Positions 24,350 through 36,212 are shown, numbered from the stretch's first letter. The stretch: 64,000 bases of DNA from Lunularia cruciata (GCA_948567375.1 OX419760.1:11904001-11968000); one strand, 5' to 3'. Made by a program: numbers and translations. The notes: generated by a model from the sequence alone, not told the origin.

Positions 24350-25985
24350 GAGTATCCTCTACCTAGGCATTCCCCTCCAACAAGTCACCAGGCCAAGTAA
24401 TTGCTCCATTGAAAGCTAAAACTGATGATGCCATGGTCCCAGACTATAGTGAGCCAAGACTGCCACTACTAAAGCGTATTGGTAGGAAACATACCCGTCC
24501 TTCATCAGACTACCAACCTGGTCTACAGGAGGCTGTCTCCTCCCAATAGTCAATACTGAAACCCATGGGGTATAACATTGCTCTCCCAACTAGCACATCA
24601 TATGACTCAACTAAAGTTGCAATAGCCTCACCTCTCACCACTGAGCTATCAGTTTGATGACCAGGCTAAACTTGGGCAACAAGCTCTCCACTTGTGATGT
24701 ACTATGTCAAACCACCACCTAGAGGTGTTTGGATCTGAAATGGACACCTCTCCACATCGGTCTTTTGTAACTCCAGATCAATAACTGCACCTTCCCCAAC
24801 ATAAGGGGCTACGCCCTAGAGTCTAACAAGACTCTTTATGGTGTATAGACCTTCCCTGAAGGTCCCACAAAATGGAAAATCCCCCTTTGGTTATCCAATA
24901 GGACAACACCAGGTGTGAACCACGCTCTCTCAAAGGCCGGTCTAGCTGGAAACTCCTCTAGTCTAGCCGTTGCTGCCTATCGTAAACCACTGGTTGTTGA
25001 ATGAATCCCATGCTCCTCAACCAAGTCAGCTCCACTACCAACCACCTCTGCTCTAGTAGTAGGAACCGCATCATATCTACTCTCATAAAGTGTGGCAGCC
25101 AACCGGAACACTGGGGTTGGGTCAACTCCCAATGTAAACATGTCACTGGCTGAAAACAAATGGCACCGTATAATCAGCTGAGTTGCCCCCAACATTGTGC
25201 TAGACTTAGTCTGTGTAGTAGCAAGTAGCTGACTAGCAGGTAGTCCCTCATGCACTCCATCACCACCTACCACACCTGCACTAGGATGTTTAGGAGCCAT
25301 GGATGTCATCTGCAATGCCTCAGATAGTGTGAAAGATTGAGTAAGTCTGACCAATCTCCCAACCTCTCCTCTCTATGGGTCCAACTCCATTGATGCTCCT
25401 CTAGGCTCTAGAGCATGTACTGCACTCCTAGTCATTGTTGTAGATGCATCCACTTGTGCTACTCCGCACATGAAGTCCAAAGCATCTCTATCACCAACAT
25501 ATAAGGTGGAAGCCTCTGCACCCAAATTTCATCTCCTCTAAGCAATGGCAATACTAGCCAATCTCTGCTCCAACTGCTCAATCCGAGTAGCCATAGCTGT
25601 ATTAGAAGTAAGGGCAGGTATTGCACTCCTAGTAGGTGTAGATCCTCTACCACCACCTCAACCACCTTGTCCTCCATGAATTGGAACTCCTCTACTACCT
25701 GCCATAACAGCCCTACCACTCTGTAACTCCAGGTGTAGGTCAAAACATTGGTCACTAGTGTGACCAAATCTGTAGCAATGCTCACACTGCCTTTGTCTTG
25801 GCTATGATGCACATGAGGTATCACGTCCATTGTCTTGAGTACACCCTCTCCAATGGTGAGGTCCACCACAAGTCCAACAAGCAACACTACTACTCACTGG
25901 CTGCTGCTGACCCAAAAATGAAGGTAAGGGTCTAACTTTACTAGGCCCTCCACTCGCTCCATAGGATCTAAGCTGTCCACCCTAT
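24350..25985 (-). pseudogene. ME2 CCHC knuckles and aspartic protease
   Basis: The knuckle segment lies at about 25,740-25,890. The protease active-site region near 24,800 reads LLDSRA with the catalytic Gly changed and a stop following. Between them lies an Arg/Gly-rich linker. Many stops interrupt it. Function and order follow from the better preserved ME1. Confidence 0.65.
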
Positions 25986-25987
25986 CC

Positions 25988-27006
25988 TCAAAAACCAACT
26001 GACCGTGGTGTACTTTGCTGCACTCTAGAAGAAGTCACAACCATGGATGAGGTCTCCCTACCAAATCCAGATGTCACCTCTCTCTCCTCCACCATGTTGA
26101 GCTCAATACACTTAGCCAAACCAAAGACCATTGCCAAAGTAGATGAAGTAGCCAACAACAATGTAGCATCACGAACTCTACATCATAACTCCCCGTCTAG
26201 TATCCTATACCAAAATTGGACTGCTTGGGCCTCAATAACACCCTAAGTGAAACTGATAGTCCGCCTCATGCAAGTGTATGCCTTGCGTAGGCTCTCTCCA
26301 GCCTTCCATTGGAACTCCTGCAAGCTCCTCCGCTTGTCAATACACACTCCCTAGTAGTTCCGCCTCAAAAATTAGAAGAACTCCACCATGGGGTTAAACC
26401 CCGATACCACACCACCTCTTGTAGTGGTACCTCCACTCGTAGTAGCACTATCTCTAGCTAGTGCACCTCCACTAGCTCCACTAACACTACTCAAGCTAGA
26501 ACTCGTAGGTATAGCCAATCTACTCTTGGCCACCGAACTTGAAGTGATAAAGACATAGTTCAAAGACCAATATTGTCTTCATAACTCAATCTCCTCAAAA
26601 TGAGCTCTCCTTAACTCATGGTACTCATCCATCAGCAGACCCTCTAGATGTTGAAACAACCCCTTCCATGCCAAGAAGAGTGTAAACAAAGTCAGGTTCC
26701 ACATCTATTGCAAATCACACCAACTATCTATCTCTTGGATGAAGTCATCTAACTCAATGGTACCCAATGTACCAGAGTAACCTCTAGGGCCTTTGGAGGC
26801 CCCATAAATCTCGTCCATGTCCCACAACAATGGTGCGTACATACCAAGTGCTCTCTCAATTGAATCAACTCTTGTGTCGAATCCAACTCAGAATCAATCT
26901 CCACCCTCACTGGGACCTGAGATACAAGTTGATACCAAGAACCACTCCAAGTAAACCCATTGTGTACTGCATGGCTATCTCTTCTAGAATCCCCAAAGAA
27001 CTCCAT
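25988..27006 (-). pseudogene. ME2 gag
   Basis: The start ATGGAGTTC matches ME1 gag and the end TGA (25,988-25,990) is at the same place. Its length is 1,019 bp against 1,020 in ME1, so at least one net frameshift is present. Segments equivalent to IELDDFIQEFNSW and FNPMVEFF are legible. It encodes the capsid precursor. Confidence 0.75.
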
Positions 27007-28150
27007 TGTGACAAAGTAACCGCAACCGCAAACTGCAACAACAAACCAAAACCACAAATTGCAACCACAAGTTGCCTCCGCAAGTACCCCACCAAGTCTC
27101 AATACCACCAAGTGCCAACATCAACTAAGCAGCACCCATTAAGGTAACTCTAACTTAGATAACTAAACTACACTAGGAGAAAGAGCAACCTATAACTTGC
27201 CATCACAACATGCACTCTCACGATCTGTAGGTCATCCCTTCTTGCCTCACCATAGAGAATTAAAGATAGTCTGTCTGATCATCACTCCAACCTCACTACC
27301 GAGAGCACACTAGAGCACTAACGCTCAAAATTCAGAGCACCTCACACAAACGTGGTGCACAAACAAGAAGTGGAGAATGGAGGAGGTCCAATCACAACAC
27401 GGGATTGACTCAACCACCATTTGGCATTTGACATAAGAGAAGTTTGTATCTAAGTCCTAAGCTACCAGGATCACCAAGAATGGGATCAAAATGCCTCTCC
27501 TAGCAAAAGCTACAAGTGTGTAGATAACATTGGCACAGTCACTAGGACAACAAGTGAGGGTGGACTAATTGGCTAGAGCACTAGTCTAGGAACAAGAGAT
27601 CTAGGGGTCAAACCTTGTTGCGCACAATCTAGCAAGGTGGGCAGATTTTGCCAACCAATGACCAAGATCTACTCCAAACTAGCTAGCCTCACGCCAGCAA
27701 GTTGGCTTGCTGGCCCTTCTGGCCCTTCTTGGCCTTTGTAGCCTCTCATAGCCCACAACCCTATGCCTCAAAGCCTCCCCCGCTAACTCTTCACTTGAGC
27801 TAAATTGAAAACACGAGTTTCTCCAAATCACAAATTCACAAGAATAGCTTCCCAACTCCACCTTCAATTTTACTTTCTGAGTCCAACTTGCAACAAATTG
27901 GTCCTACCTTCACCTCTTGCCCTCAAAATCATAACCACAACTCAAAATTTGCTCTTTTTGTGCTCAAAATTTAGCCAACGCTTCCGCATACTGTCTGCCT
28001 TACTACCAAATCCCTATCAAGCAACAAGCTTCTACACACTAGGGAAAAACTGAACTTTAGTTGAGCTACCAATGATCCACCAAGCTTGGAGATACCACCA
28101 ACACTCAAAATTCTTGCACCTGATTTCCCCCTAATCTCACTTCTCTGATG
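27007..28150 (-). other. ME2 leader with reverse tRNA-like promoter boxes
   Basis: The 1.1-kb untranslated leader between the left terminal unit and gag contains, on the plus strand at 27,558-27,615, tRNA-like A and B boxes (TGGACTAATTGGCTAGAGC and GGGGTCAAACC). They face opposite to the element. A conserved hairpin GCCAGCAAG...CTTGCTGGC is at about 27,694-27,715. Both are shared with ME1. Confidence 0.6.
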
Positions 28151-28606
28151 TAATCAGATTGTTTACCACTCTCAACTCAACTCAACTCAACTCATATCAA
28201 TACTTGATCTATCACTCTATAAACTACCAACAATTGGGCACTGGTTACAGTCAAGCCACACTCACTCTAGCTAAGAGAATCCAAGTGACGCTCGCCGGCC
28301 TCTGTCCACCATAGCCATGAACTCAAAGGCTCAACATCAGAGAATTGAGCTCTCTAGAGCTGCACTTCAAAAGTATACCCCTTGGACTTGAGCTAGGTCT
28401 AAAACTCTAACGGTCCCACTAATGGCACACTTGATGGTGCAAATGGTGCAAAGTGATAGTGGGCCCCATTGTGAAGTCAGTACCCCAAACACAAAATCTA
28501 ATCGTTGGAAAGTAGCCTCTAAGAAATTGCTCAAATAACTCTAACTACTATCATTGGAACTCCAATGTCTGAGCAATCTAGATGCAACACTACAAATGGT
28601 GTGATA
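28151..28606 (-). repeat. ME2 5' terminal unit (A1)
   Basis: About 456 bp aligned with 19,023-19,467. It is followed inward, on the minus strand, by CATCAGAGAAGTGAG and not by the 106-bp block seen at the 3' end. Confidence 0.85.
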
Positions 28607-29740
28607 ACCTTTTGGTAGAAGGAAGTTACCTTGATAGGTCATAAGGTCTAATTGGAGGGTATCAGGATGGAAGAGGAGAAAATCAAGGCCATTATTGATT
28701 GGCCTATTCTAAAAAATACCATAGAAGTGTGGGCATTTAATAGATTGGCATGTTTTTACCAACAATTCATCTACTACTATGCTTTTGTGGCCAAACCATT
28801 GATCTATCTCTTGGGACAGACCTCAAGGTTTCAATGGACCACCAAGTACAAAGAAGCATTCCAAAAGCTGAAACATATAGAATCTTCAAAATCCATTCTT
28901 CAACCATGTGATCCTTAACTACCTTGTGTGGTTGATTTTGATACTTCTAGCTTTGCCATTGGAGCTATGTCGCAGTAGGAATTTCCATATGGGTTACATC
29001 TCATGCCTTTATATCTCATCAACTAAACAACTCAAGAAGAAATTACTCTACTTGAGATAAAAAAAACTAGCAATGGTATATGCCACCAAAGTATGGTGGC
29101 ATTATCTCCTAGGAAAAAAAGTGATCATGAAAATAATCACAAACCTTTTTTGTAGATGTTACGTTTGGAGCACATGAAAAGATGACACCATTGATGGGAG
29201 AAACAACCACAATTCTTTGACATCAACCTTGAGTACAAACCCCAATAGGTTCCATGTCATCGTTGATGCCCTATCTTGGTGACCTGATTTGATAACTCTT
29301 TCTCTCATCATGGCAATAATTATGATAGTGACAATTGACTTAGGACAGTAGGACCGCTTTACAACAAGATCTCTTCTTTTAGATTATACAAGGTTGTCTT
29401 AGAGTATATGAAAAGGAATACAACACCTTCTCTTTCAAGGAAGGCCTTCTATTCTATGAGAATTAGATCTATGTTCCAGCCAAGGATGATCTATAACTTG
29501 TGCACCTTCAAGAAGCCCATGACTTACCAATCACTGGTGACATCGGTATGGACAAGACCTTGGGTAACCTATAATACCAATAGTAGTGGCCCAATATGGC
29601 ATGAAAGGTTTGTGAATTTGTTTGAACTTGTGAGAGCTGCCAATGCAACAAGGCCAATAACCAAAAATGAAGTGGACTTTTTCAACCACTTTCCATCTTG
29701 TATGCTTGATGGTAACATGCAAGTTTAGATCTCATCACAC
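28607..29740 (+). pseudogene. chromovirus A RT end, RNase H and integrase zinc region
   Basis: After ME2 the chromovirus resumes with the connection region (VWAFNRLACFYQQFI), RNase H segments equivalent to FDASNFAIG and YATKVWRHYLLG, and the integrase HHCC region. The frame is broken many times. At 29,740 it is interrupted by R2 copy 2. Confidence 0.75.
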
Positions 29741-32118
29741 TATTGTACTTTGCTTTTCTCTCTCTTGGAACACAAAAGGTGCCTAGCTATGGAGCCTATA
29801 GATCAGAAATTGTAGAGTAACTTGTCTCTACTAGTTTGAGCGTGTGTGGAACCCAACCAGTAAAACCTTCCGCTCTAGGTTTTGGTATTCTTGCTATCTG
29901 GTAAGGGGGTAATGTGCAACCTAACCTATCATCATAACACACACTCCTGGTTTGTTGGTCATCACTTCCAACATTACCAAGGAGAAATACACAACACTTC
30001 TAGAAGGAAAGAACCTAAGCACAATGCCCGCACACCAATCCAAACCAACTGGGCGTACAACCAGGCATGCAAGCATAGAGAGGATCCACCCACAGAAACT
30101 CAGCAAAAAATCTCCAGGCTTTTGGTGGAGATCAACTTCAAAGATCCCTGCTCTATCCTCAAATTGATTTCAATCTGTACTCCAGCTTCCTCAATTATGC
30201 ACTTCAGATTTCAGCCAATTCTTAATCCAAGTGTAGAACTCTGTCTCTTTTGTTGGAGAAATCCTATGACACTCAGATGGGTGTTTCTTCCTCTATTTGG
30301 CTTGAACCATCATTCTAGGATTCAATGGAAAGCATGTAAGATAAGCTTTCCAATGACATGAAATTTGCCTCAATCTGAGTACTACAGCTCCCTTGACAAG
30401 CTTCCAAACTTGTCAAATTGCTTGTAGGTTTTTATCCTAATTTTGTAATCTCTATTTTAGGGTTTGCTATTTGTTCTTGGCAATTATTCCCTAGATTTCA
30501 GATTCAGAAGTACACTTGATCCTCAAAAACACTCTAGCAACCTGAAACCCTCAATCATAGTCACAATGTAGGAGAATTGACATCCAATGAAGATGGAAGA
30601 TAAAAATTGCTCTACCTAGCTTATAATACTATTTGTAGTGGAGTTTCTTGCATCAATTAGCACTCTTCATGGACCCAAACTCAACCAAACTTTTCCCAGT
30701 AATTGGTTGTGCTTTTCTCTAACCCTTTGCAAATTTTAATACCCTAATCCAGCCTCAAACTTGAGATATGGATCAATTCTTGAGCTGGGCTAACTTGTGA
30801 GCTCTACGGACCCAAGTATGCTTGATCCAAGACCCTAAATTGTCTATTTGAAGAATCAAGATGAAATCTTCACCTAGAGGTGCAAACCTTAACCAGCAAC
30901 AATACTGGAAATTTTCACAAGGTGATTTGACCCAAAACTTTAGGAGTGACTAAATCTTCAAACCTGATCAGAATGTAATCTCCAACTCCTCACATTCTAG
31001 AGCTCCAACTTCAATTGGCCAGATCTGATTGGAGATTGATCAAATTTTTCCCATTTCTTGAATTGAACACTACAAATCAGATCTGGCCAATTGAAGTTGG
31101 AGCTCTAGAATGTGAGGAGTTGGAGATTACATTCTGATCAGGTTTGAAGATTTAGTCACTCCTAAAGTTTTGGGTCAAATCACCTTGTGAAAATTTCCAG
31201 TATTGTTGCTGGTTAAGGATATCTGATTGGTATATACACTACCACTTTATCCATCTTCCCTTTAACATATTATGGAAATGTCTTACATAGCTCTCTAAAT
31301 TGTCTATCTTGTCCTCTTGGGTTTGAATTGTACCCCCCCTTACTTCAATTGATCATATCTCCCACAAAATTGACTCAAATCTCTCAAATTTTGTCTCAAA
31401 ATTGTATCATGTCTGCTCTTCTCTTTAACTATGGTCTTCTCTTCTTGAATTCCCTCACTAAACTCCCTCAATCATCCAGAAACGCCCAACTTCTCCTCTT
31501 GGAAATCAACCTCTTGCAATTTTGTCTTTTAACTCTTCATCTTTTGACAAGTGGACCCCACAACTCTACCTTGAAGCTCATGAGTGAAAATTCAGCATTT
31601 CCCAACTATAAGAGCACATTATTGTTAAGTCCTAGACTTGCTTGTAAGTAAGCACCAGAAGGACGAGAGGATCTGATTTTTCCATCATCAAGTCAGTGAA
31701 TAGGATCCCAAAACATCTCACCATCCAATCCCATAAGCCGTTGTGGTGTAGAATCTGAAGCCTAATGAGAAAAATATTGGGGAGTGACAGATCAAGAGCA
31801 TGGTACATTGCCTACTCAAATGCCTCCTCTGATGCTCTACTATACAGGCTCTGCTATAACTCTCACTCCCAACTTCCTCCTCCTCCTCAAGACTCCTCAA
31901 CTAAAACACACCTTCCTGTCGCCTCTCCACCACATATAAACGTAAGAGCCCTCAAACATGATAAAATCATAACCCACATGGCCAATCACACATATGTACA
32001 TAGATGGCTCACATGGCAACGTCTCATCCATCGGATCTATCATACAACCTACTCCACTAATGTGGCGATAAACTACAATAAGTTACTTTTTTATGGCTAC
32101 GCAAACCACAACAAGATA
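29741..32118 (-). mobile_element. R2 non-coding LTR-type element, copy 2
   Basis: A 2,378-bp inverted relative of 7,780-9,971. Its ends read, on the minus strand, TATCTTGTTGTGG and GTACAATA, each with a C-to-T type change from TG...CA. Removing a 188-bp internal inverted duplication leaves 2,190 bp, almost exactly the length of copy 1. No clean target duplication is seen, but flanking chromovirus sequence is continuous across it. No coding domain is present. Confidence 0.65.
30887..31218. repeat. perfect inverted repeat, arms of 144 bp
   Basis: Arm 30,887-31,030 and arm 31,075-31,218 are reverse complements without a mismatch that I can find, around a 44-bp spacer. The left arm matches the ordinary order of the R2 element, so the right arm is the added inverted copy. 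It would form a long hairpin. Confidence 0.9.
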
Positions 32119-32221
32119 GCGCTCTTTCTCAAGACAAAGCAAGGTCACACAATTAATAAACTTAGTAAGCAAATCCATTTAGCACCAACTTTTGATATAG
32201 TGGATGCTCCAACATTGGCAT
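32119..32221 (+). pseudogene. chromovirus A integrase core, fragment 1
   Basis: Encodes a decayed version of KTKQGHTAIV...LSKKIHLAPT of copy C. Cut at the right by the 0.7-kb insert. Confidence 0.7.
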
Positions 32222-32907
32222 GTGAGCCGGCCTGTCTCTCACTCAGGATGAACCTCTGATGGCTATTATGGTAGCGCACCATGGACTAAGAAGGCAAGGA
32301 ACCCCAACTCCATCATACTCCTCCAAGGCTAACACTCCAAGACTCAAGACATTGCTCACTAGAGAACTCACTGAGAGAGAGATAGTTGCAAATGAAAGGA
32401 TGATGAGTACCTCCTCACCCCTTGTTTATATACTTGTGAAATAGTTACGTACCAAAGTTACTAATTACCGTAGTAACTCAAGTTACTAGACTAAAAGTCA
32501 AGTAAAGTCAAAAAGTAGAAAGGAATATCCATTCACATGGGCATATTCCCCTTATCTTGACCCAACCACTAAAGCAAGGATTCCTTCACATGGGCTATCC
32601 TTGGACTAAAGAAGAATCCAAAACAAAAAGGCTTGCGGGCCCAAGAGTTCTCAACTCTTTCCCCAAAGCCAAACACCTAGGAATAATACCAAGTCAACAC
32701 ACTAAAATCCAAAATAGTGGTGCTCATCTTTTCTACTTCCTCTAAAGTAAGGTCCCATCTATCTTAGCTATGACTAACTTTAGCTAACCATGACTAATAT
32801 AGAACCATCCTTTATCTCTATATAAATAATATCTCTTAAGTACTTGTAATACCAAGCTAAATATCACAATACCACACACATGCACAAATGGGTGTTATAG
32901 GCCTAGA
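32222..32907. mobile_element. 0.7-kb insertion of unknown class
   Basis: This segment interrupts the chromovirus integrase between codons that are adjacent in copy C (51,659/51,660). It starts TGTGAGCC and contains TATAAATAA near 32,820. The TG start and TATA box suggest a solo LTR, but the right terminus and target duplication are unclear. Confidence 0.45.
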
Positions 32908-33397
32908 TCTACTTCAACAATGTATTCAAGCATCATGGGATACCTTGTGTACTCATCTTTGACTATGATCCTCAACTCACCAGCAATTTTGGCAAGCACT
33001 CTTTCAACTACTTGATACCAAGCTTTCTTTGTCCATAGTTTATCATCCTCAAATTGATGGACAAATAGAACATGGAAATTGCACCTTGGAGGATATGCTT
33101 AATGCTTTTGTCATTGTTCACCATACTAACTAGAATGAATGTCTTGCAGTTGTTGAGTTTACCTACAATAATTCCAAGCAAACAAGCACCAAATTCTCTC
33201 CCTTCTTTCTTAATTTTGGCCAAGAACCACTTGTTCTAGATTCCATTCTTGCTCCTCTATCTCATTTCCTTCATACTTCACCTTCTTGACCAAGATATCC
33301 CAATCCTTACAACAAGCCAAATCTCATCTCCTTGTTGCTCAAAATTATCACAAACAAAAAACAGACCAATATCATCATGATCTCACCTTTAACTTGG
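32908..33397 (+). pseudogene. chromovirus A integrase core, fragment 2
   Basis: Matches copy C from IYFDNVF onward. It contains counterparts of FDRDPHFT, and the third acidic residue is still Glu (DGQIEHGN, near 33,065), unlike copy C. It is cut at TTGG (33,394-33,397) by ME1. Confidence 0.75.
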
Positions 33398-33846
33398 TGT
33401 CACGCCATTTGTAGTTCCGCATCTAGATGCTCGGACACTGGAGTTCCAGTGATGGTAGTTAGAGTTATTCTAGCAGTTTCTCAGGGACTACTTTCCGACG
33501 GTTAGATTTCGTGTGCGGGGTACTGACTTCACGGTGGGGCCCACCGTCACTTTGCACCGTTTGCACCGTCGAGTGTGCCGTCAGCAGGACCGTTAGGGTT
33601 TCAGGGCTAGCTCGAGTCCAGGGGGTATAGTTTCGAAGTGAGCTCCAAAGAGCTCACTTCTCTGATGTTGAGCCTTCGAGTTCTTGGCTATGGTGGACAG
33701 AGGCCGGCGAGCGTCACCTGGATTCTCTATGCTTGAGTGGGTGTGGCTTGACTGTAATCAGTGCCCAGTTGTTGGCAGTTTATAGAGTGACAGATCAAGT
33801 ACTGATCTGAGTTGAGTTGAGTTGAGAGTGTTAAGCAATCTGATTA
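33398..33846 (+). repeat. ME1 5' terminal unit (A1)
   Basis: 449 bp aligned with 42,763-43,210. It contains a perfect hairpin GAAGTGAGCTC/GAGCTCACTTC at about 33,637-33,662 and a (TTGAG)n-like run near its end. It is not followed by the 106-bp block present at the 3' end. Confidence 0.92.
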
Positions 33847-33861
33847 CATCAGAGAAGTGAA
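33847..33861 (+). promoter_or_regulatory. candidate primer-binding segment of ME1
   Basis: Directly after the terminal unit, ACATCAGAGAAGTGA is the exact complement of TCACTTCTCTGATGT inside the same terminal unit (about 33,655-33,669). It also shares ATCAGAG with the primer site used for initiator tRNA-Met. Either self-priming or tRNA priming is possible. ME2 conserves the segment. Confidence 0.45.
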
Positions 33862-35192
33862 GTTAGGGGGAAATCGGGTGCAGGAACATTGAGTGTTGGT
33901 GGTATCTCCAAGCTCGGTGGATCGTGGTAGCTCGATTCAGGTTCTGTGTTTCCCTAGTGTGCAGAAGCTCGTGTAGTTGATGCAAATTTGGCAGTTAGGT
34001 GGACGGTGTGCGGAAGCACTGGCCAAATTTTGAGCAAAGAAGGAGCAATTTTCAAGAAGTGTTGTGATTTTGAGCTCAAGAGGTGAAGGCAGGACCAATT
34101 TGCTGCGAGTTGGGCTCAGAAAGTGAAATTGAAGGTGGAGTTGGAAAGCTCTTCTCATGAAATTGTGATTTGGAAAAACCCGTTTTGTCAATTTGGCTCG
34201 AGTGGAAAGTTAGCGGGGGATTTGGCGGACATCCATCTTTAGGGTTTACGTCAGATTTTGGGCCAGAATTGGAGGAGTTTTGCTGTTTGGCCAGATTTGG
34301 AGAAGTTTTGCTAGTTTGGAGGAGTTTCACAGATTTGGAGAAGTTTCGCCAATTTTGGAGGAGGTTCAAAGTGGCAACAAGAAAGGCCTCATTTGGCTGA
34401 ATTTCGGCGTTTCGAGGCTTCGAGGCATAGGGCTGTGGGCTATGAGAGGCTACGAAGGCCTAGAAGGGCCAGCAAGCCAGCTTGCTGGCGTGAGGCTAGG
34501 TAGTTTAGTGTAGATCTTGGTCATTGGTTAGCAAAATCTGCCTTTCTTGCTAGATTGTGCGCAACAGGGTTTGACCCCTAGATCTCTTGTTCCTAGACTG
34601 GTGCCCTAGCCAACTGGTCCACCCTCACTTGTTGTCATAGTGACTGTGCCACTGTTATCTATACACATGTAGCTTTGGCTAGGAGAGGCAGTTTGATCCC
34701 ATTCTTGGTGATCCTGGTAGCTTAGGACTTAGATACGAACTACTCTTATGTCAAATGCCAAATGGTGGCAGAGTCAGTCCCGTGTTGTGTTATGAGATGG
34801 AGGGTTTTCGTTTAGATTTCTTGTGATTGGATCCCCTCCATTCTCTGCTTCCTGTTTGTGCAGCACGTTTGTGTGAGGTGCCCTGACTTTTGAGCGTTGG
34901 TGCTTTGGTGTGCTCTCGGTGGTGAGGCTGGAGTGATGACCAGTCAGACTACCTTTGTTTCTCTCCGGTGAGGCAGGAAGTGATGACCTGCAGACCGTGA
35001 GAGTGTGTGTTATGATGGCAGGTTACAGGTTGCCTTTCCCCTAGTGTTGTTATCTCGGTTAGAGTTACATTAGTGGATGGTGTTTAGTTGGTGTTGGCAC
35101 GCGGTGGTATTGGCACTTGGTGGGGTACTTGCGGTTGCGACTTGCGGTTGCAGTTGGTGGTTCGGGTTTGCTGTTGCAATTACGTGGTCACG
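33862..35192 (+). other. ME1 leader
   Basis: No conserved open frame is seen. It contains a hairpin GCCAGCAAGC/GCTTGCTGGC at 34,468-34,489 and reverse-facing tRNA-like boxes at 34,565-34,623, both shared with ME2. Near its 3' end are the words 'gtgattggatc' and 'atgacctgcagacc', which also occur in the R2 elements. The ATG at 35,088 lies upstream of the gag start in the same frame and could extend the protein, but is not matched in ME2. Confidence 0.6.
34565..34623 (-). ncRNA. tRNA-like A/B-box sequence in the ME1 leader
   Basis: Read on the minus strand, TGGACCAGTTGGCTAGGGC resembles an RNA polymerase III A box, and GGGGTCAAACCC a B box, about 35 bp apart as in tRNA-derived SINEs. A proper anticodon stem is not visible, so it is not a functional tRNA gene. 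It is conserved in ME2 (27,558-27,615). Confidence 0.4.
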
Positions 35193-36212
35193 ATGGAGTT
35201 CTTTGGAGATTCTAGAGGAGTTAGCCCTGTAGTACGCAATGGGTTTACTCGGAGTGGTGCTCGGTATCAGCCTGTATCTCAGGTCCCAGTGAGGGAGGAG
35301 ATTGACTCTGAGTTGGAGTTCGACACAGGAGCTGATTCAGTTGAGAGTGCACTTGGTGTGTCCGCACTGTTGTTGTGGGACATGGACAAGATTTATGGGG
35401 CCTCCAAAGGCCCTAGGCGTTACTCTGGTACAGTGGGTACCATTGAGTTGGATGACTTCATCCAAGAGTTCAATAGTTGGTGTGATCTGCAGCAGATGCG
35501 GAACCCGACTTTGTTCACACCCTTCATGGCATGGAAGGGGCTGTTTCAGCACTTGGAGGGTCCACCGATGGATGACTACCATGAGTTCAGGAGAGCTCAT
35601 TTGGAGGAGATTGAGTTATGGAGACAATATTGGTCTCCACACTATGTCTCCATCACTTCAGGCTCGGTGGCCAGGAGTAGATCGGCTGTACCTACGAGTT
35701 CTAGCTCGAGTAGTGTGGGTGGAGCTAGTGGAGGTGCACTAGCTGGAGATAGTGCTACTACGAGTGGAGGTACCACTGCAGGAGGTGGTGTGGTACCGGG
35801 GTTTAACCCCATGGTGGAGTTCTTCCTATGTTTGAGGCAGAACTACCTGGGAGTGCGGACTGACAAGCTAAGGAGCTTGCAGGAGTTCCAACGGAAGGCT
35901 AGAGAGAGCCTACGCGAGGCATACACTCGCATGAGGCAGCTGATCAGTTTCACTCAGGGAGTTACTGAGGCCCAGGCAGTCCAGTTTTGGTATAGGATAC
36001 TGGACAGGGAGTTGCGACGTAGAGTTTGTGATGCTACGTTGTTGCAGGCTACTTCGCCCACTTTGGCAGTAGTCTTTGGTTTGGCTGAGCGTATTGAGCT
36101 CAACATGGTGGAGGAGAGAGTGGTGACATTTGGATTTGGTAGAGAGACCTCATCCACGGTTGTGACTTCTTCTAGAGTGCATCAGAGTGCACCACGCCCA
36201 GTTGGTTTTTGA
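35193..36212 (+). CDS. gag: ME1 gag, capsid precursor
   Basis: Open for 339 codons from ATGGAGTTC to TGA. I chose this start because it is conserved in ME2; an in-frame ATG 105 bp upstream gives 374 codons. Residues about 75-135 hold a helical region with LDDFIQEFNSW and WKGLFQHLEGPP. A Ser/Gly-rich linker follows, then a retrotransposon capsid segment (FNPMVEFFLCLRQNY, LQEFQRKARESLREAYTRMR, FWYRILDRELRRRVCD). The protein would assemble the virus-like particle. The TGA at its end is followed in the same frame by more gag-like sequence and the zinc knuckles. ME2 has TGA at the same codon, so it may be a real gag terminator with readthrough. Confidence 0.85.
   Translation: MEFFGDSRGVSPVVRNGFTRSGARYQPVSQVPVREEIDSELEFDTGADSVESALGVSALLLWDMDKIYGASKGPRRYSGTVGTIELDDFIQEFNSWCDLQQMRNPTLFTPFMAWKGLFQHLEGPPMDDYHEFRRAHLEEIELWRQYWSPHYVSITSGSVARSRSAVPTSSSSSSVGGASGGALAGDSATTSGGTTAGGGVVPGFNPMVEFFLCLRQNYLGVRTDKLRSLQEFQRKARESLREAYTRMRQLISFTQGVTEAQAVQFWYRILDRELRRRVCDATLLQATSPTLAVVFGLAERIELNMVEERVVTFGFGRETSSTVVTSSRVHQSAPRPVGF

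Larger units (their letters stand above)
18915..28606 (-). mobile_element. methyltransferase retroelement ME2
   Basis: A 9.7-kb minus-strand element is bounded by the 4-bp direct repeat ACCT (18,911-18,914 and 28,607-28,610), inserted in the RT of chromovirus A. Its plan matches ME1: terminal unit, leader, gag, knuckles and protease, C5-methyltransferase, RT, RNase H, integrase and PHD finger. The 5' terminus reads TATCACACC against TGTCACGCC in ME1, and the 3' terminus ends GCATGACA. Stops and indels are more numerous than in ME1, many of them C-to-T or G-to-A, so it is older or more heavily mutated. Confidence 0.9.

Noticed and set aside
34565-34623. Functional tRNA gene in the ME1 leader
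   Set aside because: Only A/B-box-like segments are present; no proper anticodon stem or acceptor stem could be drawn.
35337-35600. Minus-strand frames inside ME1 gag and integrase
   Set aside because: They are shadows of sense-strand coding sequence.
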